DNA from: Cinnamomum chago
Taxonomy: Eukaryota > Streptophyta > Magnoliopsida > Laurales > Lauraceae
Assembly: GCA_038049695.1 (NCBI GenBank)
Contig: CP142453.1
Location: 128,439,001 to 128,503,000, forward strand
Length of the DNA: 64,000 bases
Direction of reading: 5' to 3'
Part shown: one piece after another, positions 23,562-36,231 of the stretch
Numbering within the stretch: position 1 is the first letter of the stretch
How the letters are laid out: the number at the start of each line of letters is the position of its first letter
The notes under the pieces: model-generated
What the model was told of the DNA's origin: nothing
What the model saw: only the letters and a program-made list of their open reading frames with translations
The model's database searches: none
Translations under genes and position numbers: made by a program

Positions 23562-24841
23562 CTAAGCACCAAAATGGGTCAGATCTAAAGATCTGACAAG
23601 TCACAGTATACAAGTAACATAGGACAATATGTATCAAATGAGTAGAGACAGTTGCATAGTTAAAGAATATCAAGATACATGATCTACGCAGTCGAGCAGG
23701 ATAAACATATAGAATCATGATAAATATAGCATCTAGTCTAATACAATATGGCACATTCACACGAGTTGGATACCGCGGGATATTATGCCGCGGCCCTCCC
23801 ATACTGACAACAGTTGCGGCGGGGAATCTCACCAGTGCTGGGGATGACTAACCCCGCAAATCACTCAACAGTCTCACCACACTCATCACTCGGGAGACTG
23901 GATTCGGTATCATACCGTCCGTCTAAAAACATAGCTCATCATGATAGCTCGCTCAACACTCATAAATAGCTCCTACCAGTGATGATCAGTCCAAAGGCCG
24001 AGCTTAAATCAACTGAGTGAATGTCTAAGCCGACTCGAGGAAACTCTAAAGGTCTGTGTCTGCCTAGGCTTTGCCTTGCGTAAACAAGGTCCTAACAATG
24101 TCTCTAAGAGGTTCCAATATCAAATCAGTCCATGGATTACAATCCAAGTCCAAGCCCACTCGTTGGATCCATACCTAGGCCCATCAACACATGGCCTGGT
24201 CTAAAACAGTCCAAACGAGGTAACAAGTCCATAACCAATGATATTCAGTACATTCTCATTCATAATGAGTTATACGTATAGTACAATCCACCTCTCCATT
24301 CTAAGGGTACTCATATCCATACTTAGGCCATAAAAGGGTCCGCCTAGCCACATACACGGGTCAGTGTTCTCTCATTCACACCATCGAGTCGCCTCTAAGA
24401 TATCCTAGGTTCAGGTCATCCATTTCCATTTAATTAACAGTTATCAACTATAGTAAGGATATAAGAGTGATAGTAATAAGAAATGTGAAGTATGAACTTC
24501 AAATATGAGAATCAATAGGAAAATAACAATAGTCCAACCTAGGTAATGGACCACATTTAGGTCCAGGTCCATCTTAGGTAATTTGATCCCTAAATGGAGT
24601 CTCAGATGCCAATGGATACTGTGTTTGGTGCTCCATAAGTTACGGGCATCATTGACAACGTTTAAAAGTCGAATCATCGTAGAATAACAACTAAAACCCT
24701 GTTTGGTGGTCCCTACGAGTCAAGGTTGAGCCACACCATTGACTCGGGCTTGGCACATCAATAGAAGTCCATTTGGATGGTTAATGGGCCCCACAAACAG
24801 TCACATCTTCAGAATACTGAAAACTGGAAAATCACCGAACT

Positions 24842-25350
24842 CAGTGTGCTCGGTTGACCTGGCACAGGGCTCGGTCGACCGCGCACACTGGATGTTGACC
24901 CCCAGGTCGACTCAATGTGCAGTGTGCTTAGTCGACCTCTTGGCCTGGTCGGTCGACCGAGTGCACTGGAATAGTTGGGTCAGGCACCTGGCAGGCACAA
25001 TCCATTCTCAGTGAATTTCCTGTGTGTCCGGTCAACCTCCTGGCCTGGACGGTCGACCACATACACAGAAACCCTGGAAAAATGATGTCCCAGCTCTCAG
25101 GCATTTTCAGTGTAGGTCCTGTGTGCTCGGTCGACCGCGTACATAGGATTTTCTGGTTCTGAGAGAAAATCCAACTCCCAGCTAATTCTTGCAGAGCTTG
25201 TGTGCTCGGTTGACCCGGAGCAGGGCCCGGTCGACCGCGTACACATGATTGTAAGTTCTGTAGGAAATCAACTGAGACCTGTCTTTTCTCAGTTTCAGTG
25301 TTCTTGGTCGACCGGACTGCAGGTCGGTCGACCGGGCACACGCAGACTGC
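24842..25350. repeat. Array of GGTCGACC hairpins in element A
   Basis: About six units, 75-100 bp apart, starting near 24842, 24918, 25018, 25116, 25198 and 25298. Each pairs a left half like GTGTGCTCGGTCGACC with a right half like GGTCGACCGCGTACAC, separated by about 10 bases such as TGGCACAGGGC, so each can fold as a stem-loop. The SalI palindrome GTCGAC is the centre of each arm. Some arms have C-to-T changes (GGTTGACC), and the unit at 25116 is shortened. Confidence 0.8.
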
Positions 25351-25838
25351 AGAAAACCCAGATTTCAGGGTTTCTTCTCCTTCAACCCATTTTTCCATTT
25401 AAACACTTCCAATCTCGCCCAAGCATCACCAAATCAATGAAAAACATAAAAACACTTCAATGTACTACATCCAACACCCAAACGACCATTGATCTTCCAA
25501 ATGGGTAAATCCCATCCATCAATGCCAATAATCCATCAATACTAAGCTCATAGGTAGATCTAGCACATGTATATTAACTGAATTGAAAATGCAGAATCAA
25601 GGAAATAGAAACATATATTCTATGTTAAATAGGTATATTGCACTTGCCTTGTTTTAAGTGAGAGGTTGTAGAGAGAGAGAGAGAAAAAAAAGAGAGCCAA
25701 TCCAACAAGAAGGAAATCCTAGCTCTTTGGGGTCTTCTCAAGCACTAAACCAGCCCAGAACTTAGGTCTAGAAGAGAGAAAGGAGAGGGGAAATGAAGAA
25801 GATTAATAGTAGCTAGGGATGGCTTGGGAAATGTACTG

Positions 25839-25848
25839 TATTTATACA
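25839..25848 (-). promoter_or_regulatory. TATA box in solo LTR A
   Basis: Minus strand TGTATAAATA. It is followed about 30 bp later by a CT-rich leader. GGGTTAGGG-type sequence lies just upstream, as in element B. Confidence 0.6.
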
Positions 25849-26193
25849 TTGGGGGTTTAGCTAGGGTCTAAAATACCCTTCTTGTTTGCATAGGATTAGG
25901 GTTAGGGTAGAGGGCATTTAGGTCTTTAGGTGGGAATGTTCTAGAAGAGTTCTTTAGTGAATACCCCTTATAGATAACACTAATATCTAGCTAGGTCCTC
26001 TACTCACTAACTCACCTAGAAATTGCAAAAGACCCTATTAATTCTATTACTAACATAATTAGCCTAATCTAACTAAACTTAGGAAAATACATAACTACCC
26101 TTGCTAACCCCTTAATTAGAATAATTAGCTAGTATATACTATTAAATAGTATTCAAATTCAAATTGAGGGCCCACAAGGGGTGGGGCCTCACA

Positions 26194-27493
26194 TTCTTTT
26201 TATATGTATTTTGTTGGTCATACCCACAGCATATTGAACAACCATAGAAATGCATGCTATTGCTAACCTTAGCCCTATCTCAACAATGAAGGTCATCAAC
26301 GTATTCTTCATTATTATGGCACATGAATGATGAAGCTTCTTTAGGGAGATTTTCAAATGAGGTCTTAAGTTTTTTTTCTTATTTCAAAAAAGGACACAAG
26401 TTCAAAAAGTTTTCAAATTAGACCCTAAGTTTTTAAGTAAGTTCTCAATTAAGGACATTGGACTATTTAAACATATCTTCTTATGACTTTTTTTTTTAAT
26501 TTTAAAAATACCCAAATTACTCTTTATTTAAAACCATGACATAGTTCCGGCAGTTATTACATGCAACCGATCGCCGCAATGACACTCATCGTCCTTAATG
26601 ATAGTGAGGACGTTGATGAAGAAAATAAGAAGAATATAGAGAAAGTCAAAGAGGGTTTTATTTTAATGAAGGATAATTTTTGTATTTTTAAAAAACTTGT
26701 GAGAAAAATTATCGAAAAAATAGCATTAAATTGATTATGTCCTTAATTGAAAACTTCCTGAAAAATTTAAGGACTAATATGATAAGTTTTGAAACTTGTG
26801 TCATTTTTTGAAATAAGACAAAAACAGAAGGCCCTATGTGAATTTTTCCCGTCTTATTTATTATTGGTGTTGTTATCATGAGTATTATTCTCAATGTTTG
26901 CCTATGAATTGATTTAGCCAACCATCTAAAACTACTGCTTTAAGCAACACTCACTTCTTCCAAACTATCATAATTTAACTTTGTACTACTTGGAATACCC
27001 AGGGAGAGAAATATGGGAATCTTTAAGTAGAGCAAAGAGAGCCATCCATTGTTAAAACTACTTTTTAGAAGCCATTCCAACTCTGCAAGTATTTTCATTG
27101 GACATATTCTGATCTCAGTGCCATCTTGGCTACCTTTTCTATGGTTGTGGGGCTCACTTAAGACCCATTTCATATCACTCCAACCTGTACAGGCACTGGC
27201 CCAAATTTCCTTCCTGTTGGAGTTAATAGCATAACTGTATGTGATGTTAATGGGTTAGATGAAGCAAAGCTGTGCATTAGACGTGTCAAACAATTAAGTG
27301 GTCGGGATGTTCCCAACATCAGAATATGATCATATCTCGTGTTCCTTAATTGACAACGAGAAAAACTAAACATTAGGTATGAGACGACGCGTGTTTAAAT
27401 GCTGTTAATCTGCTTGGAAGTTTCTCATCATCCCAATTTTATAATCTGTCATCACTGCCCACCACAGTTCATTTAGCTTCTCTATTTTCGGTT
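26194..27493. other. Intergenic, nothing recognised
   Basis: AT-rich DNA between two solo LTRs. No protein-like ORF. Confidence 0.5.
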
Positions 27494-28423
27494 GTATTTG
27501 TTAGGCTACGTACCAAGTTAATCATAATTAACTCTAATTAATTGAATTTAAAATTAATTAAGCCAATTTAATCGAACTAATGGTGATTTATCGCCAAATG
27601 GATTTGAATTAGGCTTAATGAAATAGTAACTAAGCTTATGAAGTGAATTGAGTGGAAATTGAAGCTTAAACAAGCAAATGAACGACTTGTGCATAAATAT
27701 GGGTTTGTACGTATTTTGTCGGATTCGGAAAGTATTGATACTCGCATGTGTATCTTTACGAGTACGACAAATTGTATAAAAGACTTGAAGTGGTTCGACG
27801 AATATCGGATCAAATGGGTCTTTAAGTGACTTGAATTGGAATTAAGATGACTTAATGGGTTTAAATGCAAAAATGCAACTTATATAAACCAAAGGATTTC
27901 ATTCATCTCAAACCCTAGGCAACTTTCATCCATGTTTCATCTCTTTCATCCGTTTCTTCTTCTTCTTCAAATTTTCTCTTCATCAAGTGTGGATTGAAGT
28001 GATTGAGGTGTAAATGATTCATCTTCCACCTCTTCTACTTCATCTTCTTTAAGTTCTTCTTGAAATCCAAGCTTCAAAGGGAGGATTTCATCTCCAAACC
28101 AAGCTAAACAAGGATTTGGAACTTCATTTTAAGGCAAGTTGTACATATGTTTATGCTTATGAGGAGTTTGCATGGATTTTTAATGGAAAGAAATGATGCA
28201 TCAGCTGTTGGGGTGATTTATGGGTTGAATTATGGATTTTGAACCCTTAATTAGGTTATGTAATTAATGATAAGTATGGTTAAGTTGAGTAGATTATTAA
28301 GCTTGTATTTCTTTGTTAAATTCATGTCTTAATAGTCCATTAGGTTCAGTAAACATCAGGGAGAAAAAGGGTTGAAAAACCCTTCACTGCACTGCATGTA
28401 ACAGAACCTATGTTCTGTTACAG

Positions 28424-28571
28424 CAGTGTGGCCGGTCGACCGGCCAGCAGGGCCCGGTCGACCGGGTACACTGAGTCAGGTCCACCGGGCTTGACGAAAG
28501 TACTGTTTGCATTTTATGCATACAACTGCAGGTCGACCAGGACCTTCCCCCAGGTCGACCTGGCCCACTGG
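28424..28571. repeat. GGTCGACC hairpin pair in element D
   Basis: The first unit runs from CAGTGTGGCCGGTCGACCGG to GGTCGACCGGGTACACTG. The second is CAGGTCGACCAGG paired with CCAGGTCGACCTGG. It has the same architecture as the arrays in elements A and B and lies inside the putative intron. Confidence 0.75.
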
Positions 28572-29368
28572 AAAATGTGGAAAAACGTCCGCTTTTGTCC
28601 GAATCTCCGGAATTAAGAGTTTAAGCTTAGAGATTGACCAGATTATTTATAGTAAGAAAAATTTGGCCAATCGCCAGTGAATTTTGGATTCTACGAGAAC
28701 TAAGATGAGTCTTGAGGGAAGTATGACTAGTATTAGTGCTATACCTCCATAAGTGTTAACGAGGGTTATTTTAATGCATAATCATATACGTAATATCATA
28801 TATAGTAATCTTTGCATTAATAACCAAAGTTACACTTAGTGGTTGGTTAGAGAATTAGTTTAGGATTAAACTGAGATTAATGTGAATTGTTAACGAGTCT
28901 GGCACTACCTAGTGGTTTCCGAACTCATTATTGAATGAAATTGAATTGAAGTAAGAAATGAACAGTTACGAAAGGTAACAATGAAATGACTATTCCTACT
29001 GCAGTAGATGAGAATGGGGTGTTCCAGAGCCCGTGGTGACACCAATGATCTCTGATCAAGACACTGGGAGATCCCACCTTATTTGGACCGAAAGGTCATT
29101 GACTGAAAAGCCATACACTGAAAAGCCATTAATAAATATTGAACAGAATGAATGAATATGAATATGAAATGCTTTCTTTTTAGGAAGAACTGAATGGAGT
29201 TGAAAACCATGCTAGTGTAGTTGCCAGTATTATTGTACTTATTAATGGTATTTATTATGGATTGCTTAGAATTGTTAAGCAAGGAATTGTTAGGAATTAT
29301 GAAATGCTATAAATATATGTATACCTTGTTGAACCGTTGTGTTCATGGTATTACTGATGATGTTACAG

Positions 29369-29460
29369 GCCCAGCTGCCCGTACCGGTCCCTCCGAGACC
29401 GTCACGCCAGCGGAGGAGGCCCATTCGCTACCTCCAGGAGGTCTAGCCGAATGGACGTGA
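29369..29460 (+). other. Putative terminal mini-exon of solo LTR D
   Basis: After TGATGTTACAG the phase-matched frame reads PAARTGPSETVTPAEEAHSL, continues for ten residues and stops at 29458-29460. It has no known domain and its sequence is unlike A/B, but position and phase are the same. In this copy the exon-1 frame is closed by a stop just before the splice site, so continuous coding is not supported here. Confidence 0.35.
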
Positions 29461-29819
29461 TATGAGCGCGAGTACACAGAAACCTTTTGGAAACTGTTTA
29501 TATATTCATTTTGGTATTGTAGATGATGTCCCTTGCATTGTATTTTAAATATGCAGTGGTTGATATTAGTTGAAATGAAACAATGTAAAGTAAACTTTAC
29601 ACTTGAAAGTAAATAGTCTGATTCATTTTGATAAATGGTTGTCAATGTATATTACTGTATATTCCGCAACTGTACATTGACAGGTACGTATGCAAGATTC
29701 CTTATAGATTTCGTTGTAACTTCGGTTAAACGGGATCTACAGGAGTAAGTATGATTAACATCTCGACCCGGGGATTAACCCTAATGACTCTGATCTCGGG
29801 TCCGGGTCGTGACAGTATT

Positions 29820-30799
29820 AGTGTATGAAACTTTCTGCATTGTATCCAATTTGAAATTTACATAAAATAGCCAGTGTAACTTAATATAATCAGTAAATAG
29901 CAGTGTGATACGTAGTTCTAGCTTTGGATCATTCGGTCAAAATGAGGATCACTTGGGAGTTTCATATGGCTAATCCCTTCCCAAAATATATGTTATTGAA
30001 ACCTTTGACGTGATGGGCCACGGCATAGATGTAGGATAATGTAAAATCTTCCAAGATTGGAAGATACCGACTCTTGATTGACTTTCCTGCAAATTGACTG
30101 TTAAGAATTAGAATATAACAGTGCTTTAAGAAAGAAAAAGGCCAAGAAGATCTTGGAGTCTAGGAGAATCTCTAGACATCTTTTACCTTACAATGAGCCC
30201 CCAAAGCCCCATTACATCAATGGACTTGATTGTTGAACCATGGTCACATTTTTTTGGAATAAGGATGCAGAGAAACTTATTTCTCAATGAAAGGTAGAGT
30301 TGGACTTGGCAGGCTCATCTAGCAAGCAACTCTGTTGGAGCTCTTGGATTGGAAATCATCAGTGAAGAATATAATTATAGTAAGGTCAGCGAAAAAGAAT
30401 AGAAACAATATATTCTTTGTTGGGGGAAGCACTTTTAACACTCCTTATTTGATGTGGGACTGGACTAAAATTCCTCAACTTACTATTTCTTGCAAGGATT
30501 ATATGGTTGAGAGGCTAATATGGTAAGCAACTCTATTCGATATTATCGATCAATGGTTGGATTTCACAAGTGAAGATTTATAATCTGTTTTGGAAGGAAG
30601 CACTTTTAACTCTTTTGTTCTGTGTGTTTTTTTTCCCCTGGTAGTATCCTCATTGGATGCCAGTAACTATCAGAGAAAACGGTAAGTTTTAATCTTTTTT
30701 TAAAGCATCTTGATGTCTATAAATCCTTTAAATGTTATTGATGCTGAAACCATTCATGCCAATATATCCTAACTGTATAGAGACACAGTATGGAATTTG
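29820..30799. other. Intergenic with a weak direct duplication
   Basis: Two diverged blocks, around 30325-30445 and 30525-30615, share GCAACTCT, GTGAAGA-TATAAT and GGGGAAGCACTTTTAAC-like words. No gene. Confidence 0.4.
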
Positions 30800-30813
30800 T
30801 TCCTTTTTTCAAG

Positions 30814-31090
30814 TTTTTATCTATTGGCGATGCACCGGAGAAGCTTTCTGCTACATAATCACCTGAACTATCTTGAAGTCGACATAACATTGAATCCAAA
30901 AGGAGATTTTAGACAACCTATGCAATATTAAGAAACTCACCAAACTTGAAAGATCAAGGTGAGTTGGGTGCAGTAACACAGTTTTGATTGTTTGCTAAGT
31001 CACCTCCAAGCTATAGAGATCATTGAACTTGCCATGTTATTGGATTTGGAATTCATAAGATAAAGTCTCCAATGCCCCTATGTCATTGGA
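30814..31090 (+). pseudogene. Relic of an F-box/FBD/LRR gene
   Basis: Broken frames still read FLSIGDAPEKLSA, NHLNYLEVDITLN, LRNSPNLKDQ then a GTGAGT donor, and FDCLLSHLQAIEIIEL followed by LLDLEFIR. These align in order with exons 2 and 3 of the pseudogene at 53539-54089 (FLCRANVPEK, LKYLDML, LRSSPNLKELKIN, CLFSHL...DLELIR). There are frameshifts and stops throughout, and no F-box part is visible upstream. The segment around the last exon is partly duplicated near 31075-31110. A dead paralogue fragment. Confidence 0.75.
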
Positions 31091-31110
31091 TTTGAAATTC
31101 ATAAGATATA

Positions 31111-33369
31111 CTCTCCAAGTCCGAGGAATGAGGTCTATGCATCTGTCGCTTCTTATGGGGTCCAATCTAGGGAAGAAGATGGATAGGTTAGTGCATGCGT
31201 TTCTAGTGATTTATATATCAATCCATTCAATTGATTCTAACCCTTACCCTTGATTTAAGCTTCTCAAGGTTAATGGCTATACATAGAGTGAATTACTTTC
31301 AATGAAGTCCAATGGTTACTTTTGCCCATGTTAGGTACAAACTAGGATTGATGCCAGTTCAAAACGGGATTGATGTTTGTTGGGGGATGGATTTGTATAA
31401 AAAGGGGTGCTGGTAAAAGGGGTGTTTGTGGGCTCAGTATTAGTAATACTGATCATATAAATAATACATTACCAACAGTTTAAAGCATCTGGCTTTGGGG
31501 GGGTAAAGTGTGCTTTGTTTTCTCTTCTAGAGCTTGAATTGGGCCAAGACAAACTTATTCCTTAACATTTTAAAGTCCAAAAATTGCTAACAATAAAAAC
31601 ACACACAAAATTAACCCACAATCTAGAGTTTGGTCTCTAAGAGATGGAAGGTTGTGTTTTAAGGGGGCCAATACATGGTTGTAAGCGGTTGGACCAATCT
31701 AATATTTCTTGGGGGAGCTGGGCTGTCCAAATGATGATCCTCAACCAGGCCATGTTCCTACTTCCTCATTTTATTTTTTGCAATCATGTAAGACTAAGCT
31801 GTATCCAATACATAAACATTAACTTAATTGAAAGAAGGAAAAAAGGAGAGCTGGATTTGAACTAAAAATTTGTACCCAACTTTCAAATCCGTACAATGGT
31901 GTCCCCCAACAACAAATCCAGGCTGACGAATAAAACCAACCATGAGGCTTGAATGAATATATATGTCCAATTACTTGGTCGGGCTGGGGTTTGTTGGACT
32001 GTTAGTGAAGCCCACATGCACATTGAGCCAACCAAGCTAACGGTTCTGCAGTTGCTGGGCAATTTAAAGAAACAGGTTTGGTAAAGCCAATGATTTGGGT
32101 TGCTCAATTGGTCTAACACCATAAAAGCATCAATGTTAAGCTTAAGCTATTGTTCCTCTCACAGACTCATTTCAAGATTAATGAAATCTCTGAGGGTGAG
32201 ATGCCTAAGTTTAGGGGTGTTGGAGAGGGACCCAACAGAAATTCCATGAGGGCAAGTTTGTGCAACTACTTTCCATGGAAAATGCATGGAAAAAAATGGG
32301 ATGTTTTTCCACATACGAGAATTTTCCATCGCTTAGTACAATCGCTTTCTAGTGAAGAAAAATGCAGGAGTTAGCTCAATTCTCTTTAATTTGGTGGAAA
32401 AGCATTCCTACATAGAGGAAGAAGAAAAAGTAATTCCTTAAAAGAGCAATAATACATAAAACTGGATTTCTATGGACACTACACAAACGTGCCATAAAAC
32501 GAAAATACTTCATCATTATTCCAATCGGATTGAAAGTGCATATGGATGGTTTGGTCATGGGGTGAAGCAGCTCTTCTAAATCTATAGGAATCTATTAGTT
32601 TCCAGTTTGATCGATATTGAGGGTCTCTCTTACCCAAGGGCAAATCATCCAAGTACCGAAGTAAATAAGGTTTCATCACCAAATCCGCTTGGGTGTTGGG
32701 TTGTCAGCTTAAGGCATTGGTTTGCTGCCCATGTTGTGTTTTCGACGCCTACAAACTTACCTAGTGCACATGTATTGCAGGGTCATGCATGCGTTAAGGG
32801 ATTTAGTTTTGTCTTGTCGAATCAAATACCACAGGAATACTGTCATCTGAAGAAAAAAACAAAGGGTTCCATTACCATCCTACTATTAATTCCTCATGTT
32901 AATCTACTACATGTTATTGGGGATTCTCTTATTCACACATCAGTGTCATGTTCTTAAATAAAATCAAGAAATAAGAAATACAGAGGGGATGCAGGGCACA
33001 CATGCGCCTGCCCCCAACAATGCTTTAAATTACTAGAGGAAAACAGCAAAAATGACAATTCTTGAAGGTGTTAGAGCAAAGTACAAATGATGAAGAGGAA
33101 AGGACTACCGTATTGTATTGTAGTAGATCAACAGCACCTTGGATTAGATTGGATACTATATTCCTCGTCCACCTTGGAATTGATGTGAAGACAAAGTTGC
33201 AGCTGTCCCATTTATTTAAGTTTAATTTTTAACATAGAGAGGAAAGGAAGGGAAGTGATTGATTTCACCCAAAGCTCTTATGGAGAAAGAATGGCATTTA
33301 AGTAGAGAGAGGGAGAGAGAGCTTTTTTTAGTGCACCACTATTCTGGAATCTCTTCGGTGTTTCTCAAG
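31111..33369. other. Intergenic, nothing recognised
   Basis: Short chance ORFs only. A (GA)-rich tract lies at about 33304-33320, just before the LINE relic. Confidence 0.5.
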
Positions 33370-33729
33370 GTACTACCATGACAATTTTATTGTGGAGAGT
33401 GATTTTTCTAATGCAATGAGTTGAGTTTCGAACCGGAAGGCTTATCCATGAAAGTTTCAGTTCCTCTTCAATGAAATCTGTGTTTTATCCACCACCATTA
33501 ATGTTAGCTTTCAGCATAAGAGTAGGTCATCAAACATGATGGCGGACGCTTTAGCCAAGCAAGGTGTTGAGAGAGTTTCCCCTTAGGAGGATTTTATTAT
33601 GTAGTTGTGGTGTGAGGGGGTACATTTCTCTTCTACCTTTGTGTTTCTTTTTCCTTTTTCTTTTCTTCCTGTACTCTTTATTTGTATTTTTTCCTCTTTT
33701 AATATAAGTTACTATTACCGAAAAAAAAA
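33370..33729 (+). mobile_element. LINE 3' relic with RNase H-like tail
   Basis: Frames read HDNFIVESDFSNAMS and later SFQHKSRSSNMMADALAKQG, continuing VERVSP and a stop at about 33583. N..ADALAK is the hallmark end of the RNase H-like domain in plant LINEs and LINE-derived proteins. The 3' end AAGTTACTATTACCG then A(9) at 33721-33729 is a typical LINE terminus. The reading frame is broken upstream. The 5' limit is approximate. Confidence 0.75.
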
Positions 33730-36146
33730 TACAGTATAAAAATGGCATGCACCTGCTGGTCGGTGCCGCTAACCTCCATATGACGAAGCTTCTTCTTCTC
33801 AGCATCTCTCTCAAAAATCCCACCGTCAAAATGCCATTGACACACTTCTGACCAAATGATCTGTATTTTCATGTCCTGAATCATATTCTGGTTTTAAGAA
33901 CCACTTGTCTGGTTCAATTAGATCTTTTTTTGAATATTGTTGATTTAAATGTACTAGAATTAATCCTACTTGTTGTCTTTAATTTGGAACCTTTGCTTTC
34001 AATCACTGCTTGTTTGAGCCCAATGCTGTGCAGCATTCTATTTTTAGGGCTTTTTTTTTTTTTTTGGTAACAGAGGGTGTCCTCACCCTCTCCAACATCG
34101 GGATGCAAACTGTGGTCCTATACCAATTGAGCTACTCCTCAAGGTTTTATTTTCAAAACTTATTTATAAATTAGACATTTTAGTTTTAAACAAAAAAAGA
34201 GCTAACGTGGCTGCTTATCTTCTATATAGCCTTCTTTAGCTAAAACAGATGCAGGTGGAAAATTCAACTTATAAGTGTTTGACACAAAATGCTCAAAATG
34301 GCACAAATGGTTATACTTATACCTTGTAAATTTTTTTTATTTTTTACAATTCTATCAAAGAAGCTAATTGCAAAGTAGAACTTACATATTAGAAACTTTT
34401 ATTTTAAAAATCTTAATGTAAGTAGCTCTTATTATTTAGATTAGAGTTTTCAAACCGCTATATCAAAAGTCACTCCCTCAATCCTGAAACACACTTAGAC
34501 CCAACAAGCCAACAGGTTGGCCCACCGCAAGTTGCATCTCTAGCCAAGTTTTCTAGTGTAAGTTGCAATTAGATTATAATTAATTTTGCTTTGTAACGAA
34601 ATAGGAGGCCGCTTGCAATAAAAGGTTACATAATCTTACGTTGTCGCCACCCAACTTGTTATTTCAACTTACTCGATGGACCACGTTAACGGCATGCAAC
34701 CTTAATCTTCACTTATCAGGAAGAGGAAGTGAAACTGTCCCAAAAATGGTAGACAGACGTCTATGCACAATTTTTTCTACTCATCATTCCCTATCCTTTA
34801 AGGAGGCCATAAAAAAAAATAAAAAAAAAGCCCCACTGAAGAGTTTTGGACAGTAGCATGATGCTAGCTGATTTAATAACAATGGTCTCTTACCTCTAAA
34901 AGGTTATATTATCTCTTACCTACATGTCGATTGTCTTCACCCGAGCGCTATCTTACCTTACTTGAGAGCTCTCTCACCTCACCCGAGGTCTTCTTCCCTT
35001 GAAAGTTGGGGTCCCAACCTTAGTCGGGTCTTGCGTGGGCCAGTGTCACATAATTGGAGTTTTTTTCTTTTTTTCTTTTTAATATAGTTGCTCCGGATCC
35101 TTTCAAAACGAGGAGAGAAGCATGGTAATAAAGTAAAACAGTGGATTCTCCGGCCCTTAAATTTTATTTTGGCAAGAGCCAAGTAGAAAAACTAATTTGA
35201 TTGGTACAAATATCGAGCTATCTCACCGACTGACCCAAGGTCATGCATTTGTGCACAAACTCGCAAACCACAAGCTCCATGTTTTTATTACACAATTTCT
35301 CAGTCCACCATGGTTACTAGCATGTGGTGATATATGTGGGGTTCAGGGAACTTACCCAAGTCATGACTGTGAGAGAGACAGGGTCCATGAACTGGGGGTG
35401 TGAGGAGCACACCTTTTGGTACTTTTATAACTAATCCCAATAAGCACTTGTGCGTACAGTATGCGTTGATAGTTGACTCAAATGCCTTCAATATGCAACA
35501 TTGCAATTTTTGTTATGCAATATTACACAAACCACACATGAAAATCAATGAAAGAATATTTTGTTTAAAATTGTGATATCAGTATACTATATATTAAGGT
35601 CAGGCGTGCCCATTTTTATTACATACAGTTGTAGCCAACATTAGTTGAAAAAATTCTAAATTTTCATGGGAGAAAGGAAAATGCAAGCTTAGACATGACT
35701 GTACAATCAGAATCCGGGATCTTAGGATAGGGGGTGGAAAATAACTTCAATTTTTAAACTGGTCGGAACATCAAATTTGTGTGTAGAAAAGATACTTCAA
35801 TGAGTTTCATATGTTGTGACTTGTGATAAAGTGGGAACTCACGAAAATGAAATTCTCAGGGCACATGTCTACGCGAGTACACCCAAAGTCATTCGTTGGG
35901 ATCCTCAAATCACATGCAGTATACTTAACCATACTTTGCGCGTCCCATTCGAGTTTATTGTATTGTTAATGACTGTCGCTTGTTCTTCTCATAACCATTT
36001 TTCTTGTTTTGACAGCCACCTCAAATTGAAATGCAGATTCCTAGCATTTCTTGCATTTACATTTGGCTCCATCTAAGGCAATGTCTTCATTAGAAAATTA
36101 GCAATCTATGTATTTCCATCGTGGCTGTACTGGCTCTTTGCATCCT
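33730..36146. other. Intergenic, upstream of the PADRE gene
   Basis: AT-rich, with a tRNA-like SINE at 34051-34143 (listed). No protein-like ORF. Confidence 0.5.
34051..34143 (-). mobile_element. tRNA-like SINE fragment, second type
   Basis: The minus strand reads GAGGAGTAGCTCAATTGGTA (A-box style), then GCATCCCGATGTTGGAG, GGACACCCTCTGTTACC and a run of A (T15 on +). It is shorter and different in sequence from the GGCCGAGTGG family. No matching flanks found. Confidence 0.55.
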
Positions 36147-36154
36147 TATATAAA
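36147..36154 (+). promoter_or_regulatory. TATA box of the PADRE gene
   Basis: TATATAAA, 85 bp before the ATG at 36232. A start near 36180 would give a short leader with no earlier ATG. Confidence 0.75.
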
Positions 36155-36231
36155 CAACATGTCAAACTCCTCTTAGACCCATTCCTTCCTCTTCAACAAT
36201 CACACACAGGGAGAGAGAAATATATAGAGAG

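Larger units (their letters stand above)
23124..26193 (-). mobile_element. Solo LTR-like element A, about 3.07 kb
   Basis: The minus strand begins TGTGAGGCCCCACCCC and ends GGGGCGTTACA, which are TG...CA ends in the style of long plant Ty3/gypsy LTRs. It is closely related along its length to element B (38296-44630 minus the nested insert). No gag, pol, primer site or polypurine tract adjoins it, so a solo LTR is the best reading. On the minus strand there is a TATA box (25839-25848), a CT-rich leader, an AAG|GCAAGT site (exon end 25648), and a TTGGTGCTTAG acceptor (exon start 23561). The 5-bp flanks TTTTC and TTCTT do not match, so it may be recombined or old. Confidence 0.75.
27499..29814 (+). 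mobile_element. Solo LTR-like element D, 2316 bp, with target duplication
   Basis: Starts TGTTAGGCTACG and ends GGTCCGGGTCGTGACA. It is flanked by exact GTATT duplications (27494-27498 and 29815-29819). Inside, on the plus strand: TATATAAACC at 27881, a CT-rich leader, CATTTTAAG|GCAAGTTG with the exon end at 28133, and an acceptor GATGTTACAG with the exon starting at 29369. There is no internal retrotransposon domain and no primer site after the end, so it is a solo LTR of the same broad group as A-C. TG...CA ends with a 5-bp duplication are the LTR hallmark. Confidence 0.85.

Noticed and set aside
24842-25350. CRISPR-like array (short repeats with similar spacing)
   Set aside because: Units are imperfect hairpins of variable spacing inside a plant LTR. 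There is no cas context and spacers are not unique-length; this is a nuclear plant genome.
24928-25398. 156-codon minus-strand ORF over the hairpin array
   Set aside because: The reading is a product of repeated GGTCGACC units (VDRP-type repeats) and not conserved in element B in frame.
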